Positions 41,354 through 51,077 of a DNA stretch of 59,229 bases are shown piece by piece. Below the pieces are notes generated by a model, which was not told the origin of the DNA, searched no databases, and worked only from the letters and a program-made list of their open reading frames with translations. Positions within the stretch are counted from its first letter, which is position 1, and each line of letters opens with the position of its first letter. Origin of the DNA: Neobacillus niacini NBRC 15566 (GTDB lineage Bacteria; Bacillota; Bacilli; Bacillales; Cytobacillaceae); the NCBI RefSeq assembly GCF_001591505.1, contig NZ_BCVA01000037.1, positions 1-59,229 on the forward strand, in the 5' to 3' direction. The position numbers and the translations under genes were made by a program.

Positions 41354-42602
41354 CCTTAAAGCCAATATCTTTTCGATAAAAAACTCCGTCACATTTTAGT
41401 TTATCCAGCTCTTGGTAGACAATATCCTGCGCTTCCTTTAAATTATCTGCTTTTGCACCAACTAAGAGAACCCGGCCTCCTGCGGTTTCAAATTCACCTA
41501 AACCATTTTTATTTGTTCCTGCATGGAAGGTATAGACTTCATTAGAAAAGTCCGCCAATCCTTTTAGAACAGCACCCTTATCATATTGCTCTGGATAGCC
41601 TTTAGCCGCAACCACAACGCCAATCATTGATTGTTCATCCCAAACTAACTCTGGGGTGCCGCCGTCTAAAATAGCTAAGATAGTCTGAACCAAATCAGAT
41701 TTTAACCTTGGTAAAATTACTTGTGTTTCGGGGTCACCAAAGCGGGCATTAAACTCGATCACCTTTGGCCCTTTTTCACTTGCAATTAACCCTGCATATA
41801 AAATTCCACAAAAGCTTCTTCCCTCTTGAACCATTGCTTTCGCTGCAGGTATAAGGATTGTTTCGATTGCTGTTTCAACTGTTTCATGGGCAATATGCGG
41901 AACAGGAGAATATGCACCCATTCCACCTGTATTAGGACCGTTATCACCATCAAAAGCACGTTTATGATCTTGCGCGATTTCTAACGGTATAACCACTTCG
42001 CCATTCACGAATGCCATAAGAGAAAATTCTTCACCGCTTAAAAACTCTTCAATCACCACTCGTGATGATGCGTCACCAAACTTTTGTCCAACGAGCATTT
42101 CTTCTGTACTTTGTAATGCCTCTTCAAGTGTTAATGCTACTGTCACGCCCTTACCTGCTGCTAATCCATCAGCTTTGATGACGATAGGCGCGCCTTTTTC
42201 TTCAATATACTTCTTGGCTTCCTCATAATTGGTAAATACGGCATAATCTGCAGTAGGAATCTCATATTTCCTCATGATTTCCTTTGCGAACGATTTACTT
42301 CCTTCGATTTCGGCTGCCAATTTACGTGGTCCGAACACTGCCAGACCTTCAGCTTCAAATTTATCTGCTAACCCTTCTAGTAAAGGTACTTCTGGCCCGA
42401 TAATCGTTAGACCTATTTCCTGTTCTGTCGCAAATTGAATTAGTTGTTCATGGTTACTTTCGTCGATTGCCACACGTTCTGCAACTTCTTCCATTCCGTG
42501 GTTACCAGGAGCCACAAACACCTTCTCCACAAGCGTGCTTTCGCTTACCTTTCGGCACAATGCATGCTCTCTTCCGCCTCGGCCAATGATAAGAACCTTC
42601 AT
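41331..42602 (-). CDS. purD: Phosphoribosylamine-glycine ligase
   Basis: A 423-residue ATP-grasp enzyme for the second step of purine synthesis (phosphoribosylamine + glycine to GAR). N-terminal MKVLIIGRGGREHALC and the GPNTGGMGAYSPVP and EFNARFGDPETQ blocks are typical. The start at 42602 follows TGAGGTGG; the track frame begins three codons earlier. It is the last gene of the operon, 15 bases after purH. Confidence 0.96.
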   Translation of the reverse strand: MKVLIIGRGGREHALCRKVSESTLVEKVFVAPGNHGMEEVAERVAIDESNHEQLIQFATEQEIGLTIIGPEVPLLEGLADKFEAEGLAVFGPRKLAAEIEGSKSFAKEIMRKYEIPTADYAVFTNYEEAKKYIEEKGAPIVIKADGLAAGKGVTVALTLEEALQSTEEMLVGQKFGDASSRVVIEEFLSGEEFSLMAFVNGEVVIPLEIAQDHKRAFDGDNGPNTGGMGAYSPVPHIAHETVETAIETILIPAAKAMVQEGRSFCGILYAGLIASEKGPKVIEFNARFGDPETQVILPRLKSDLVQTILAILDGGTPELVWDEQSMIGVVVAAKGYPEQYDKGAVLKGLADFSNEVYTFHAGTNKNGLGEFETAGGRVLLVGAKADNLKEAQDIVYQELDKLKCDGVFYRKDIGFKAIGRVFC

Positions 42603-42617
42603 CCATTCCACCTCATT

Positions 42618-44156
42618 TTAATGTTTAAAATGTCTAACTCCGGTAAAGACCATAGCAATTCCGTATTCATCCGCTTTTTTGATGGAATCCTCATCGCGGA
42701 TGGAACCGCCAGGCTGAATGATTGCAGTGATTCCTGCTTTTGCAGCTGCCTCAACGGTGTCATCCATTGGGAAAAAGGCGTCGGAAGCGAGTGCTGCCCC
42801 TGCTGCTTTTTCACCTGCTTGTTTTAAGGCGATTTCAGCGGCACCTACCCGGTTCATTTGACCTGCACCAATTCCAATTGTCATATCCTCTTTCGTCACG
42901 ACAATGGCATTTGATTTAACATGTTTTACTACCTTCCAGCCAAGCTTTAATGCTTCCCACTCTTGCTCCGTTGGCTGTCTCTTTGTTGGTACAGAGATTG
43001 TAGCATTTTCTAATGTAAAGCGATCTTGTTCCTGCGCAAGCAGTCCGCCTTCGATTGTTGTTAACTTCATTTCTGGTTTCTTTGCACCTGAAAATGGAAT
43101 TGTTAATAAACGTAAGTTCTTTTTTGCTGTTAATATTGATAATGCTTCCTCAGAGAATGAAGGAGCAATAATGATTTCTAAGAAAATCTCATGAAGCTTG
43201 CCAGCTGTCTGTGCATCCACTTCACTATTAAAGGCAATAATTCCACCAAAAATTGAAACAGGATCAGCAGCAAAAGCTTTTTCGAAAGCAGCAAAACTAT
43301 TTGTTCCAGTACCAATACCGCATGGGTTCATATGCTTCACCGCAACCGCTGCAGGCTCTGTAAATTCTTTCACAATCTGCAATGCAGCGTCGGCGTCATT
43401 AATATTATTATAAGAAAGCTCTTTACCATGAAGCTGCTCTGCATTAGCGATGGAGAACGTGGAACCAAGTGGTTTTTTATAAAATGCAGCTTTTTGGTGC
43501 GGATTTTCGCCGTAACGGAGCGACTGCTTTAGCTCATATGTAACGGTTAATTTTTCAGGTGTTTCTTCCTGCGCTAGCTCTGTCATGTATTCGGCAATTA
43601 ATGCGTCATAAGCAGCTGTGTGACGGTAAACCTTTGCCGCAAGTTTTCTACGTGTTTCTAGCGTCGTTTTACCATCTGCCTTTAATTCCTCAATCACCTT
43701 ACTATAGTCAACAGGGTCAACAACCACTGTTACATATTGATGATTTTTTGCTGAAGCACGTAACATCGCCGGCCCGCCGATATCGATATTTTCAATCGCG
43801 TCCTCCGTTGTTACATCTGGTTTTGCAATCGTTTGTTGAAACGGATAAAGGTTTACACAAACAATTTGAATCGGATCAATACTATGTTCTTGGAGCTGCT
43901 TTTGGTGTTGTTCGTCATCATGTTTAGCTAGCAAGCCTCCATGAATGAACGGATTTAACGTTTTTACACGTCCTTCTAATATTTCTGGAAAGCCGGTAAC
44001 ATCACTCACACCGAGAACGGGAATGCCTTGTTCTTGAAGAGTCTTTTTCGTTCCGCCTGTTGAAATAATTTCAAAACCTAAGCTGACTAATTCTTTTGCA
44101 AAATCAGAAATACCATTTTTATCGGAAACACTAATAAGTGCGCGCTTTTTCGTCAT
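42618..44156 (-). CDS. purH: AICAR transformylase / IMP cyclohydrolase
   Basis: This 512-residue bifunctional enzyme does the last two steps to IMP. The N-terminal domain starts ALISVSDKNGISDFA with STGGTKKTL; the transformylase region has the KHMNPCGIGTG and LRYGENPHQKAAFY signatures, and GGSIRDEDSI follows. Its start overlaps the purN stop by 26 bases, a strong sign of translational coupling. Length is standard. Confidence 0.97.
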   Translation of the reverse strand: MTKKRALISVSDKNGISDFAKELVSLGFEIISTGGTKKTLQEQGIPVLGVSDVTGFPEILEGRVKTLNPFIHGGLLAKHDDEQHQKQLQEHSIDPIQIVCVNLYPFQQTIAKPDVTTEDAIENIDIGGPAMLRASAKNHQYVTVVVDPVDYSKVIEELKADGKTTLETRRKLAAKVYRHTAAYDALIAEYMTELAQEETPEKLTVTYELKQSLRYGENPHQKAAFYKKPLGSTFSIANAEQLHGKELSYNNINDADAALQIVKEFTEPAAVAVKHMNPCGIGTGTNSFAAFEKAFAADPVSIFGGIIAFNSEVDAQTAGKLHEIFLEIIIAPSFSEEALSILTAKKNLRLLTIPFSGAKKPEMKLTTIEGGLLAQEQDRFTLENATISVPTKRQPTEQEWEALKLGWKVVKHVKSNAIVVTKEDMTIGIGAGQMNRVGAAEIALKQAGEKAAGAALASDAFFPMDDTVEAAAKAGITAIIQPGGSIRDEDSIKKADEYGIAMVFTGVRHFKH

Positions 44157-44733
44157 GTTGAACTTCCCCTCTCGTTAACAGCATTTGCAGGATAGATGGA
44201 TATAGCTTATGCTCGATACCTTGTATTTTCCGTTGCAGACTCTCTCTTGTTTCCTTTTCACTTATCCGAACGCGTTCCTGTACAATAATCGGTCCAGTGT
44301 CCATTCCTTCATCAACGTAGTGGATGGTCACTCCGCTCCATTCTGCTTTTGCAGCTAATGCTTGACCGATTGCGTCTTTACCTGGAAAATCTGGAAGTAG
44401 TGAAGGATGTATATTAATAATACGTCCAGCATATTCACCAAGCAAGGTTGGACCTATTAGCCTCATGTAACCTGCAAGCACGATAAATTCTACACCATAA
44501 CTCGTTAATTGCTCCGTAATGACTTTTTCATACGCTTCTTTGGAGCTAAATTCCTTTGGATTAAAAGAAAATGTCGGGATACGGGCGGCATTTGCCCGCT
44601 CAATAGCAAAAGCACCTGGCTTATCACAAACAAGAAGAGCTATATCCGCTTTTAGCTCTCCAGTTTGTACTACATCAATAATCGCTTGAAAATTGCTTCC
44701 GTTTCCTGAGGCAAAAACAGCAATCTTTCTCAT
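44131..44733 (-). CDS. purN: Phosphoribosylglycinamide formyltransferase
   Basis: A 200-residue enzyme that formylates GAR with 10-formyltetrahydrofolate. The catalytic IINIHPSLLPDFPGKDAI near residue 106 and DEGMDTGPIIVQE near residue 142 are intact, with the N-terminal FASGNGSNFQAI phosphate loop. The start overlaps the purM stop as ATGA. Confidence 0.96.
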   Translation of the reverse strand: MRKIAVFASGNGSNFQAIIDVVQTGELKADIALLVCDKPGAFAIERANAARIPTFSFNPKEFSSKEAYEKVITEQLTSYGVEFIVLAGYMRLIGPTLLGEYAGRIINIHPSLLPDFPGKDAIGQALAAKAEWSGVTIHYVDEGMDTGPIIVQERVRISEKETRESLQRKIQGIEHKLYPSILQMLLTRGEVQHDEKARTY

Positions 44734-45755
44734 CGGCGGCCACCGATTGTAATGCCTTCTTCTGCCGTTACAACACCAATTTCATAGGCAGTTTCTCCGC
44801 ATTGCTTTAAATGATCCATCACGTCTGCAGCGATATCCTTATCCACTGCAATCACCATGCCGATACCCATATTAAAGATATTATACATTTCCAGTTGGTC
44901 AATTTGTCCAACTGTTGTAATTAAATTAAAAATCGGCGGGATGTCCCAGCTTTTTTCAAAGATGGCTGCTCCAAGTCCATTAGGAAGCATCCGAGGGATA
45001 TTCTCAATAAAACCGCCTCCGGTAATGTGAGCCATTCCTTTTAGGTTGAACTTCTTCAATGCTGAAAGAATTGGTTTAACATAGATTTTCGTTGGTTTTA
45101 ATAACTCTTCTCCTAAGGTGCAGCCAAGCTCGTCAACATATTCTGTTAGCGCCCAATTGTTAAACACCTTTCTTACGAGTGAATAACCATTGCTGTGGAT
45201 TCCGCTTGAAGCTAATCCGATTAACACATCGCCAGCCTGAATGGTTTCCCCTGTAATCAATTGACTTTTTTCACATGCGCCAACCGTAAATCCTGCTAAA
45301 TCATACTCATTTTCACTATATAATCCAGGCATTTCAGCTGTTTCTCCGCCGATCAGTGCACAGCCAGCCTGCTCACATCCATCAGCTATGCCCTTGACAA
45401 TCGCTTCAATCTTTTCAGGCTTTGCTTTTCCGGTAGCAATATAGTCTAAAAAGAACACTGGCTCTGCGCCTTGAACAACGATATCGTTGACACACATTGC
45501 TACTGCGTCAATGCCGATTGTTTCATGCTGATCCATCCAAAATGCAATCATCAGCTTTGTACCTACGCCATCCGTTCCTGATACTAGAACTGGTTCTTTC
45601 AAATTCAACGATGATAGATCAAACATACCGCCAAAACCGCCGAGACCACCTATTACGCCAGCTCTGGCTGTTTTTTGTACATGCTTTTTCATTCTCTCAA
45701 CAGCTTCATAGCCTGCTTCGATGTTTACCCCTGCCTGTGTATAAGCATTCGCCAT
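44730..45755 (-). CDS. purM: Phosphoribosylaminoimidazole synthetase
   Basis: A 341-residue ATP-dependent enzyme that closes the imidazole ring (FGAM to AIR). LVSGTDGVGTKLMIAF near residue 57, GGETAEMPGLY near residue 138 and HITGGGFIENIPRMLP near residue 245 are family hallmarks. It lies between purF and purN. Confidence 0.97.
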   Translation of the reverse strand: MANAYTQAGVNIEAGYEAVERMKKHVQKTARAGVIGGLGGFGGMFDLSSLNLKEPVLVSGTDGVGTKLMIAFWMDQHETIGIDAVAMCVNDIVVQGAEPVFFLDYIATGKAKPEKIEAIVKGIADGCEQAGCALIGGETAEMPGLYSENEYDLAGFTVGACEKSQLITGETIQAGDVLIGLASSGIHSNGYSLVRKVFNNWALTEYVDELGCTLGEELLKPTKIYVKPILSALKKFNLKGMAHITGGGFIENIPRMLPNGLGAAIFEKSWDIPPIFNLITTVGQIDQLEMYNIFNMGIGMVIAVDKDIAADVMDHLKQCGETAYEIGVVTAEEGITIGGRR

Positions 45756-45766
45756 GATGGTCCCCC

Positions 45767-47173
45767 CTATTTTTGATAGTAATATTGGAGTGTGTCCGGA
45801 TAAATTTCTGTTGGATAGTCTCCTGTAAAGCAGCCAAGGCAGAAACCATTTGTTCCTTCAGTTTTCATGATTGCTCCTACCATTCCTTCCGTACTTAGGA
45901 ACGTAAGAGAATCTGCACCAATCAACTGCCTAATTTCTTCCACTGATTTATCTGAAGCGATCAATTCTTCTTTAGATGATGTATCAATTCCATAGAAACA
46001 TGGATTTTTTATTGGAGGTGAACTGATCACAACGTGTACCTCTGTTGCTCCTGCCTCTTTTAACAGGTTTACAATTCTTCTGCTCGTCGTTCCTCGGACA
46101 ATAGAATCATCCACCATAACCACACGTTTTCCTTCAACAACGCCGCGAACTGCAGACAGCTTCATCTTCACACCCTGCTCCCGTAACGTTTGGGTTGGCT
46201 GAATGAAGGTCCTGCCGACATATTTGTTCTTAATTAATCCCATTTCATAAGGAATACCTGCCGATTCGGCATATCCTATCGCAGCAGAGATACTAGAATC
46301 TGGAACGCCAGTTACTACATCTGCTTCAATAGGTGCCTCTACTGCCAATCTTTTCCCCATGTTTTTACGGGCTGTATGAACATTGATTCCTTGGATATTA
46401 CTATCAGGTCTTGAAAAATAAACATATTCCATCGCACAAATGGACTTTGTCGAGTTAAACGCAAATTGTTCTGAGGTGATTCCCTCTTCATTGATGATTA
46501 ATAATTCTCCAGGTCTGATATCACGGATGTATTCTGCTCCAACAACATCAAAGGCGCAGGTCTCAGAAGCAACCACATAGGCCTCTCCAAGACAGCCAAG
46601 TGAAAGTGGTCTTAATCCATGAGGATCGAGAGCAACCATTAATTCCTTCTCTGTTAAAATTAAATAGGCATAGGCACCTTTTAACATCGAAAGCGCATTT
46701 TTTACCTGATCCTTCAACTGGGGATAACCACTTCTCCTAATTAAATGAGCTAATACTTCTGTGTCAGAGCTTGTTTGAAAAATACTTCCTTGTGCTTCAA
46801 GCTGATGTTTTAAGAAATTGGCATTTACTAAATTACCATTATGAGCAAGTGCCAGGCTTCCAGTTTGAGAATGGAACAGCAAGGGCTGGACGTTCTCATA
46901 ACCGCCGCCCCCAGCTGTAGCATAGCGAACATGCCCAATTGCAGACGTACCCTTTAATTTTTCCATCACGTCAGCTGTGAAAATTTCCGAAACTAGTCCT
47001 TCACCTTTCACAACACTAAGCTTTTCCCCGTTGGATACGACAATACCCGTACCCTCCTGACCACGATGTTGCAGGCTGTGGAGTCCGTAATAGGTAAGCT
47101 GTGCGGAATCTGGATGTCCAAAGACACCAAAAACTCCGCATTCTTCGTTTAACCCCTTGATTTCAGCAAGCAT
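45767..47173 (-). CDS. purF: Amidophosphoribosyltransferase
   Basis: This 468-residue enzyme carries out the committed step, PRPP plus glutamine to phosphoribosylamine. It starts with an 11-residue propeptide (MLAEIKGLNEE) ahead of the catalytic Cys12 of CGVFGVFGHPD, as in B. subtilis PurF, and has HRGQEGTGI, the PRPP loop VVMVDDSIVRGTTS near residue 350 and later cysteines for an Fe-S cluster. The start overlaps the purL stop by 25 bases. Confidence 0.97.
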   Translation of the reverse strand: MLAEIKGLNEECGVFGVFGHPDSAQLTYYGLHSLQHRGQEGTGIVVSNGEKLSVVKGEGLVSEIFTADVMEKLKGTSAIGHVRYATAGGGGYENVQPLLFHSQTGSLALAHNGNLVNANFLKHQLEAQGSIFQTSSDTEVLAHLIRRSGYPQLKDQVKNALSMLKGAYAYLILTEKELMVALDPHGLRPLSLGCLGEAYVVASETCAFDVVGAEYIRDIRPGELLIINEEGITSEQFAFNSTKSICAMEYVYFSRPDSNIQGINVHTARKNMGKRLAVEAPIEADVVTGVPDSSISAAIGYAESAGIPYEMGLIKNKYVGRTFIQPTQTLREQGVKMKLSAVRGVVEGKRVVMVDDSIVRGTTSRRIVNLLKEAGATEVHVVISSPPIKNPCFYGIDTSSKEELIASDKSVEEIRQLIGADSLTFLSTEGMVGAIMKTEGTNGFCLGCFTGDYPTEIYPDTLQYYYQK

Positions 47174-49377
47174 GGAATAGCTCCTTTCCAGGCATCCTTT
47201 AATTCGTTTACTGAAGCTTCTAAAATCGTGTTATTCTCAGCATTCACCTTTAAAACGGCTGTATCATTTACCTCACCAATCAGTCTTGCAGCTACTAAAC
47301 TTTCAAACGCTGATTGATGTTCTTTTTTCACTGTTAATAAGAAACGGGATTGTGTTTCACTGAATAAAGCAGTTACTGGGTTACCTTCGATTGTGATAGC
47401 TGCCCCAAGCTGTTCTTGGCCAAAAAGACTTTCAGCAACCGCTACACCTAGACCGCCTTCAGATAGGTCGTGTGCCGATTGAACCACTCCTGCACGAATA
47501 GCAGCCAACACTTGATCCTGTCTTTCCTTTTCTAGTTGAACATTAAGTTCTGGAGCTTTACCAAAAATCCGGCCGTTTTGCAGTTTCTGTAACTCACTGC
47601 CTCCAAATTCTGGTTTTGTTTCGCCGACTAAGTAAATAAGGTCTCCACTAGTCTTAAAGTTTTGAGTTGTAATATGATCAAGGTCAGTGACTAAGCCAAC
47701 CATTCCAATGACTGGTGTTGGGTAAATCGCAGTTCCGCTTGTTTCGTTATATAAAGAGACGTTACCGCCTATAACTGGAGTATTAAGAACACGGCAAGCC
47801 TCGCTGATTCCATCTGCTGCTTTTTCAATCTGCCAGAACACTTCTGGCTTTTCGGGATTTCCAAAGTTAAGGTTGTCAGTAATCGCTAATGGTTCCGCAC
47901 CCGAACAAACAATATTTCGTGCTGCTTCAGCAACCGCAATTGCGCCGCCAACTTCAGGGTCTAAAAACACATAGCGTGAGTTACAATCAGTCGTCATCGC
48001 CAATGCCTTACGGGTTCCACGGATTCTGACAACAGAGGCGTCAGATCCAGGTGCAACGACTGTATTCGTACGTACCATATAATCGTACTGATTATAAACC
48101 CATTCCTTGCTTGCGATTGTAGGCTGACTGATAATTTGTTTTAATGTTTCTTTTAAATCTCCAACCTGTGGGACTTCCACATCTAGTGCTTGGAATTCCT
48201 GATAGTACATTGGTTCTTTTGATGGCTTATGATATACAGGCGCGTCCTCAGCTAACGCATCTACTGGAACATCTGCCACGATTTCGCCATGGTGCACAAG
48301 ACGTAGTTTTTTATCATCTGTCACTGTACCGATCGCTACTGCTTCAAGATCGTATTTTGTAAATAGATCTTGAATTTCCTGTTCTCTTCCCTTTGTAACA
48401 ACAATCAGCATACGCTCCTGTGATTCTGAAAGCATCATTTCATATGCCGTCATACCTGTTTCACGTTGTGGAACAAGGTCTAAATTCATTTCTATACCCA
48501 TTCCAGCTTTACTTGCCATTTCTGCTGAAGAACTTGTTAAACCGGCAGCACCCATATCCTGAATACCGACAAGGGCGTCAGATTGAATCAATTCAAGGCA
48601 GGCTTCTAGTAAAAGTTTTTCCATGAATGGGTCGCCCACTTGAACCGCCGGGCGGTTTTCATCAGACTGTTCTGTTAATTCTTCCGAAGCAAAGGTTGCA
48701 CCATGAATTCCATCACGACCTGTTTTCGCTCCAACATACATCACCGTATTGCCAACACCTTGTGCAAGACCTTTTTTAATATCTTTATGGTCAATTAAGC
48801 CGACACACATGGCGTTTACTAACGGATTGCCTTCGTAACATGGCTCAAATTGAATTTCGCCGCCAACCGTCGGGATTCCGATACAGTTACCGTAGCCAGC
48901 GATTCCGGCAACAACTTCTTTGAATAAGTAGCGTACTCTAGCAGATTCATCAAGTTCTCCGAAACGAAGTGAGTTTAATAGTGCGATAGGACGTGCACCC
49001 ATTGAAAAAATATCACGGATAATCCCGCCAACACCTGTAGCCGCCCCTTGATATGGCTCGATCGCTGATGGGTGGTTATGGCTTTCGATTTTAAATACAA
49101 CCGCTTGATTGTCACCGATATCGACAATTCCTGCCCCTTCTCCAGGACCCTGAAGAACACGCTCACCTGTCGTTGGAAATTTTCTTAGAACCGGTTTTGA
49201 GTTTTTATAACTACAGTGCTCAGACCACATTACTGAGAAAAGGCCTGTTTCAGTGTAATTCGGTGTCCGTCCAAGAATGTTTTCAATCAGGGTAAATTCT
49301 TCATCGGATAAGCCCATTTGCTGATAAAGTTTTTCTGCCTTTACTTGATCTGGTCTTGGTTCATGCTTTAACAACAT
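47149..49377 (-). CDS. purL: FGAM synthetase large subunit (small-type PurL)
   Basis: A 742-residue ATP-dependent subunit that with PurS and PurQ converts FGAR to FGAM. Motifs SEHCSYKNSKP near residue 50, KIESHNHPSAIEPYQGAATGVGG near residue 90 and SAHDLSEGGLGVA near residue 640 are present. GGAGGGAAGC precedes the ATG, which overlaps purQ by 17 bases. The length marks the Gram-positive three-subunit form. Confidence 0.97.
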   Translation of the reverse strand: MLLKHEPRPDQVKAEKLYQQMGLSDEEFTLIENILGRTPNYTETGLFSVMWSEHCSYKNSKPVLRKFPTTGERVLQGPGEGAGIVDIGDNQAVVFKIESHNHPSAIEPYQGAATGVGGIIRDIFSMGARPIALLNSLRFGELDESARVRYLFKEVVAGIAGYGNCIGIPTVGGEIQFEPCYEGNPLVNAMCVGLIDHKDIKKGLAQGVGNTVMYVGAKTGRDGIHGATFASEELTEQSDENRPAVQVGDPFMEKLLLEACLELIQSDALVGIQDMGAAGLTSSSAEMASKAGMGIEMNLDLVPQRETGMTAYEMMLSESQERMLIVVTKGREQEIQDLFTKYDLEAVAIGTVTDDKKLRLVHHGEIVADVPVDALAEDAPVYHKPSKEPMYYQEFQALDVEVPQVGDLKETLKQIISQPTIASKEWVYNQYDYMVRTNTVVAPGSDASVVRIRGTRKALAMTTDCNSRYVFLDPEVGGAIAVAEAARNIVCSGAEPLAITDNLNFGNPEKPEVFWQIEKAADGISEACRVLNTPVIGGNVSLYNETSGTAIYPTPVIGMVGLVTDLDHITTQNFKTSGDLIYLVGETKPEFGGSELQKLQNGRIFGKAPELNVQLEKERQDQVLAAIRAGVVQSAHDLSEGGLGVAVAESLFGQEQLGAAITIEGNPVTALFSETQSRFLLTVKKEHQSAFESLVAARLIGEVNDTAVLKVNAENNTILEASVNELKDAWKGAIPCLLKSRG

Positions 49378-50044
49378 TTGCTTCCCTCCAGCTTCTTACA
49401 ATCGATTGAAATAATTTTAGTCCATCTGCTCCGCCTAGTAACTCATCAACGGCTCTTTCAGGGTGTGGCATCATCCCAAGGACATTTCCTTTTTCATTGA
49501 TAATTCCTGCTATATCTTCTAAACTTCCGTTCGGGTTATCTTGGTAAGTAAAAACGATTTGGTTATTTTCTTTAAGCGCAGCAAGCGTTTCTTCGTCGCA
49601 ATAGTAGTTTCCTTCACCATGAGCGACAGGGATTGAAATCGTTTCTTCTTGCGTATAGGCGGTTGAAAACATCGTCTGATTGTTCACTACCTTTAAATCA
49701 ACTGGTTTACAGATAAATGATAGACTTTCATTTCGTCTCATGGCACCAGGCAGTAATCCTGCTTCCAAAAGAATTTGAAATCCGTTGCAGACACCTAAAA
49801 TCGGTTTCCCTGCTTCTGCTGCTTTTACAACTGCCTGCATGACTTTACTAAAACGGGCAATGGCTCCTGTACGTAGATAATCACCGTATGAGAAACCGCC
49901 AGGAAGTAAGATTCCATCAAACTCATCTAAGCTCTCAGTATCATGCCACACATATTCAACCTGTTCTCCAAGTTCATCCTTAATCGCATGGTACATATCT
50001 ACGTCACAGTTAGATCCCGGAAAAACGATGACTGCAAACTTCAC
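49361..50044 (-). CDS. purQ: FGAM synthetase glutaminase subunit
   Basis: A 227-residue class I glutamine amidotransferase that supplies ammonia to PurL. The nucleophile Cys is in GVCNGFQILLE and the catalytic His-Glu in GMMPHPERAVDE. I start at the GTG at 50044 (MKFAVIVFPGSNCD), because GAGGAGTG lies upstream and purS overlaps as GTGA; an ATG at 50056 overlaps that site. Confidence 0.96.
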   Translation of the reverse strand: MKFAVIVFPGSNCDVDMYHAIKDELGEQVEYVWHDTESLDEFDGILLPGGFSYGDYLRTGAIARFSKVMQAVVKAAEAGKPILGVCNGFQILLEAGLLPGAMRRNESLSFICKPVDLKVVNNQTMFSTAYTQEETISIPVAHGEGNYYCDEETLAALKENNQIVFTYQDNPNGSLEDIAGIINEKGNVLGMMPHPERAVDELLGGADGLKLFQSIVRSWREANVVKA

Positions 50045-50295
50045 TGAGGAACACACTCCTCTACTTCATACCGGTAGTCTTCAATGACTGTATTTGCTAA
50101 TAGCTTGCTGCAAATCTCATTGATTACTTCATCAAGGTCGCGCTCTGATTTTTCGATCGTTAGTTCCATATATTTACCGATTCGTACATCGGATACTTCC
50201 GGATAATTTAATGAATGCAGAGAATGAGTTACTGCCTTACCTTGTGGATCTAATACACTTTCTCTTAACGTGACATATACCTTTACCTTAAACAT
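50041..50295 (-). CDS. purS: FGAM synthetase subunit PurS
   Basis: An 84-residue subunit that bridges PurL and PurQ for ammonia transfer. KVKVYVTLRESVLDPQGKAV at the start and NTVIEDYRYEVEE at the end are family marks. AGGGGGAAA precedes the ATG, and the gene overlaps the purC stop by eight bases. Confidence 0.95.
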   Translation of the reverse strand: MFKVKVYVTLRESVLDPQGKAVTHSLHSLNYPEVSDVRIGKYMELTIEKSERDLDEVINEICSKLLANTVIEDYRYEVEECVPQ

Positions 50296-51001
50296 GCTGT
50301 TTTCCCCCTAATCTAGCTAATATGTTTTCATATGCTTCTGTTAAACTACCAAGGTCACGACGGAATACATCTTTATCGAGCTTTTCATTTGTCTTTTTGT
50401 CCCAAAGTCTACAAGTGTCTGGTGAAATCTCATCCGCTAATAAAATGCTGCCTTCAGCGTCTTTTCCAAACTCAAGTTTGAAGTCTATAAGATTAATCCC
50501 TAATTCGTTAAAAAAGCTTGATAAAACTGTATTAATTTTTAATGCCTTCTCTTTTAGGACGGTTAGTTCCTCTTCTGTTGCTAAGTTCAATTCGTAAATA
50601 TGTTCAGTAGTTAGTAATGGGTCGCCAAGATCGTCATTTTTTAAATAAAACTCTACAAGCGGCTTTGATAATTCTTTACCTTCCTCGATTCCTAATCTTT
50701 TTGAAAGACTTCCTGCAGCAATATTGCGAACGACAACTTCAAGCGGGATAATGGTTACCCTTTTCACCAGCTGCTCGGTTTCTGAAATACGCTTAATAAA
50801 ATGCGACGGGATGCCCTGTGCTTGAAGGTTTAAAAATAGCAAACTAGTAATTTCGTTATTTAAACGCCCTTTACCGGTAATATCTGCCTTCTTTTGCCCG
50901 TTGAAAGCAGTTGCCGAATCCTTATATTCAATCAAAACAGTTTGTTCATCATCTGTACTAAAAATTCGCTTCGCTTTTCCTTCATAAAGAAGTTCTCTCA
51001 T
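50288..51001 (-). CDS. purC: SAICAR synthetase
   Basis: A 237-residue enzyme that joins aspartate to CAIR with ATP. LLYEGKAKRIFSTDDE at the start, PLEVVVRNIAAGSLSKR near residue 88 and LIDFKLEFGKD near residue 170 are hallmarks. TAGGAGGC precedes the ATG. The 76-base gap to purB contains a strong hairpin. Confidence 0.96.
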   Translation of the reverse strand: MRELLYEGKAKRIFSTDDEQTVLIEYKDSATAFNGQKKADITGKGRLNNEITSLLFLNLQAQGIPSHFIKRISETEQLVKRVTIIPLEVVVRNIAAGSLSKRLGIEEGKELSKPLVEFYLKNDDLGDPLLTTEHIYELNLATEEELTVLKEKALKINTVLSSFFNELGINLIDFKLEFGKDAEGSILLADEISPDTCRLWDKKTNEKLDKDVFRRDLGSLTEAYENILARLGGKQHV

Positions 51002-51048
51002 AAAGAATGCCTCCTAAATTGCCAATATTGGGAATCTTTTTGATAAGT

Positions 51049-51070
51049 AAGGGGTGCTCGTGCACCCCTT
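51049..51070. other. Hairpin between purB and purC
   Basis: AAGGGGTGC and GCACCCCTT form a nine-base perfect stem around ACGA. In the pur transcript no U run follows, but on the other strand TTCTATTTTTT does. It may stabilise or process the pur mRNA or stop antisense transcription. Confidence 0.6.
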
Positions 51071-51077
51071 CTATTTT

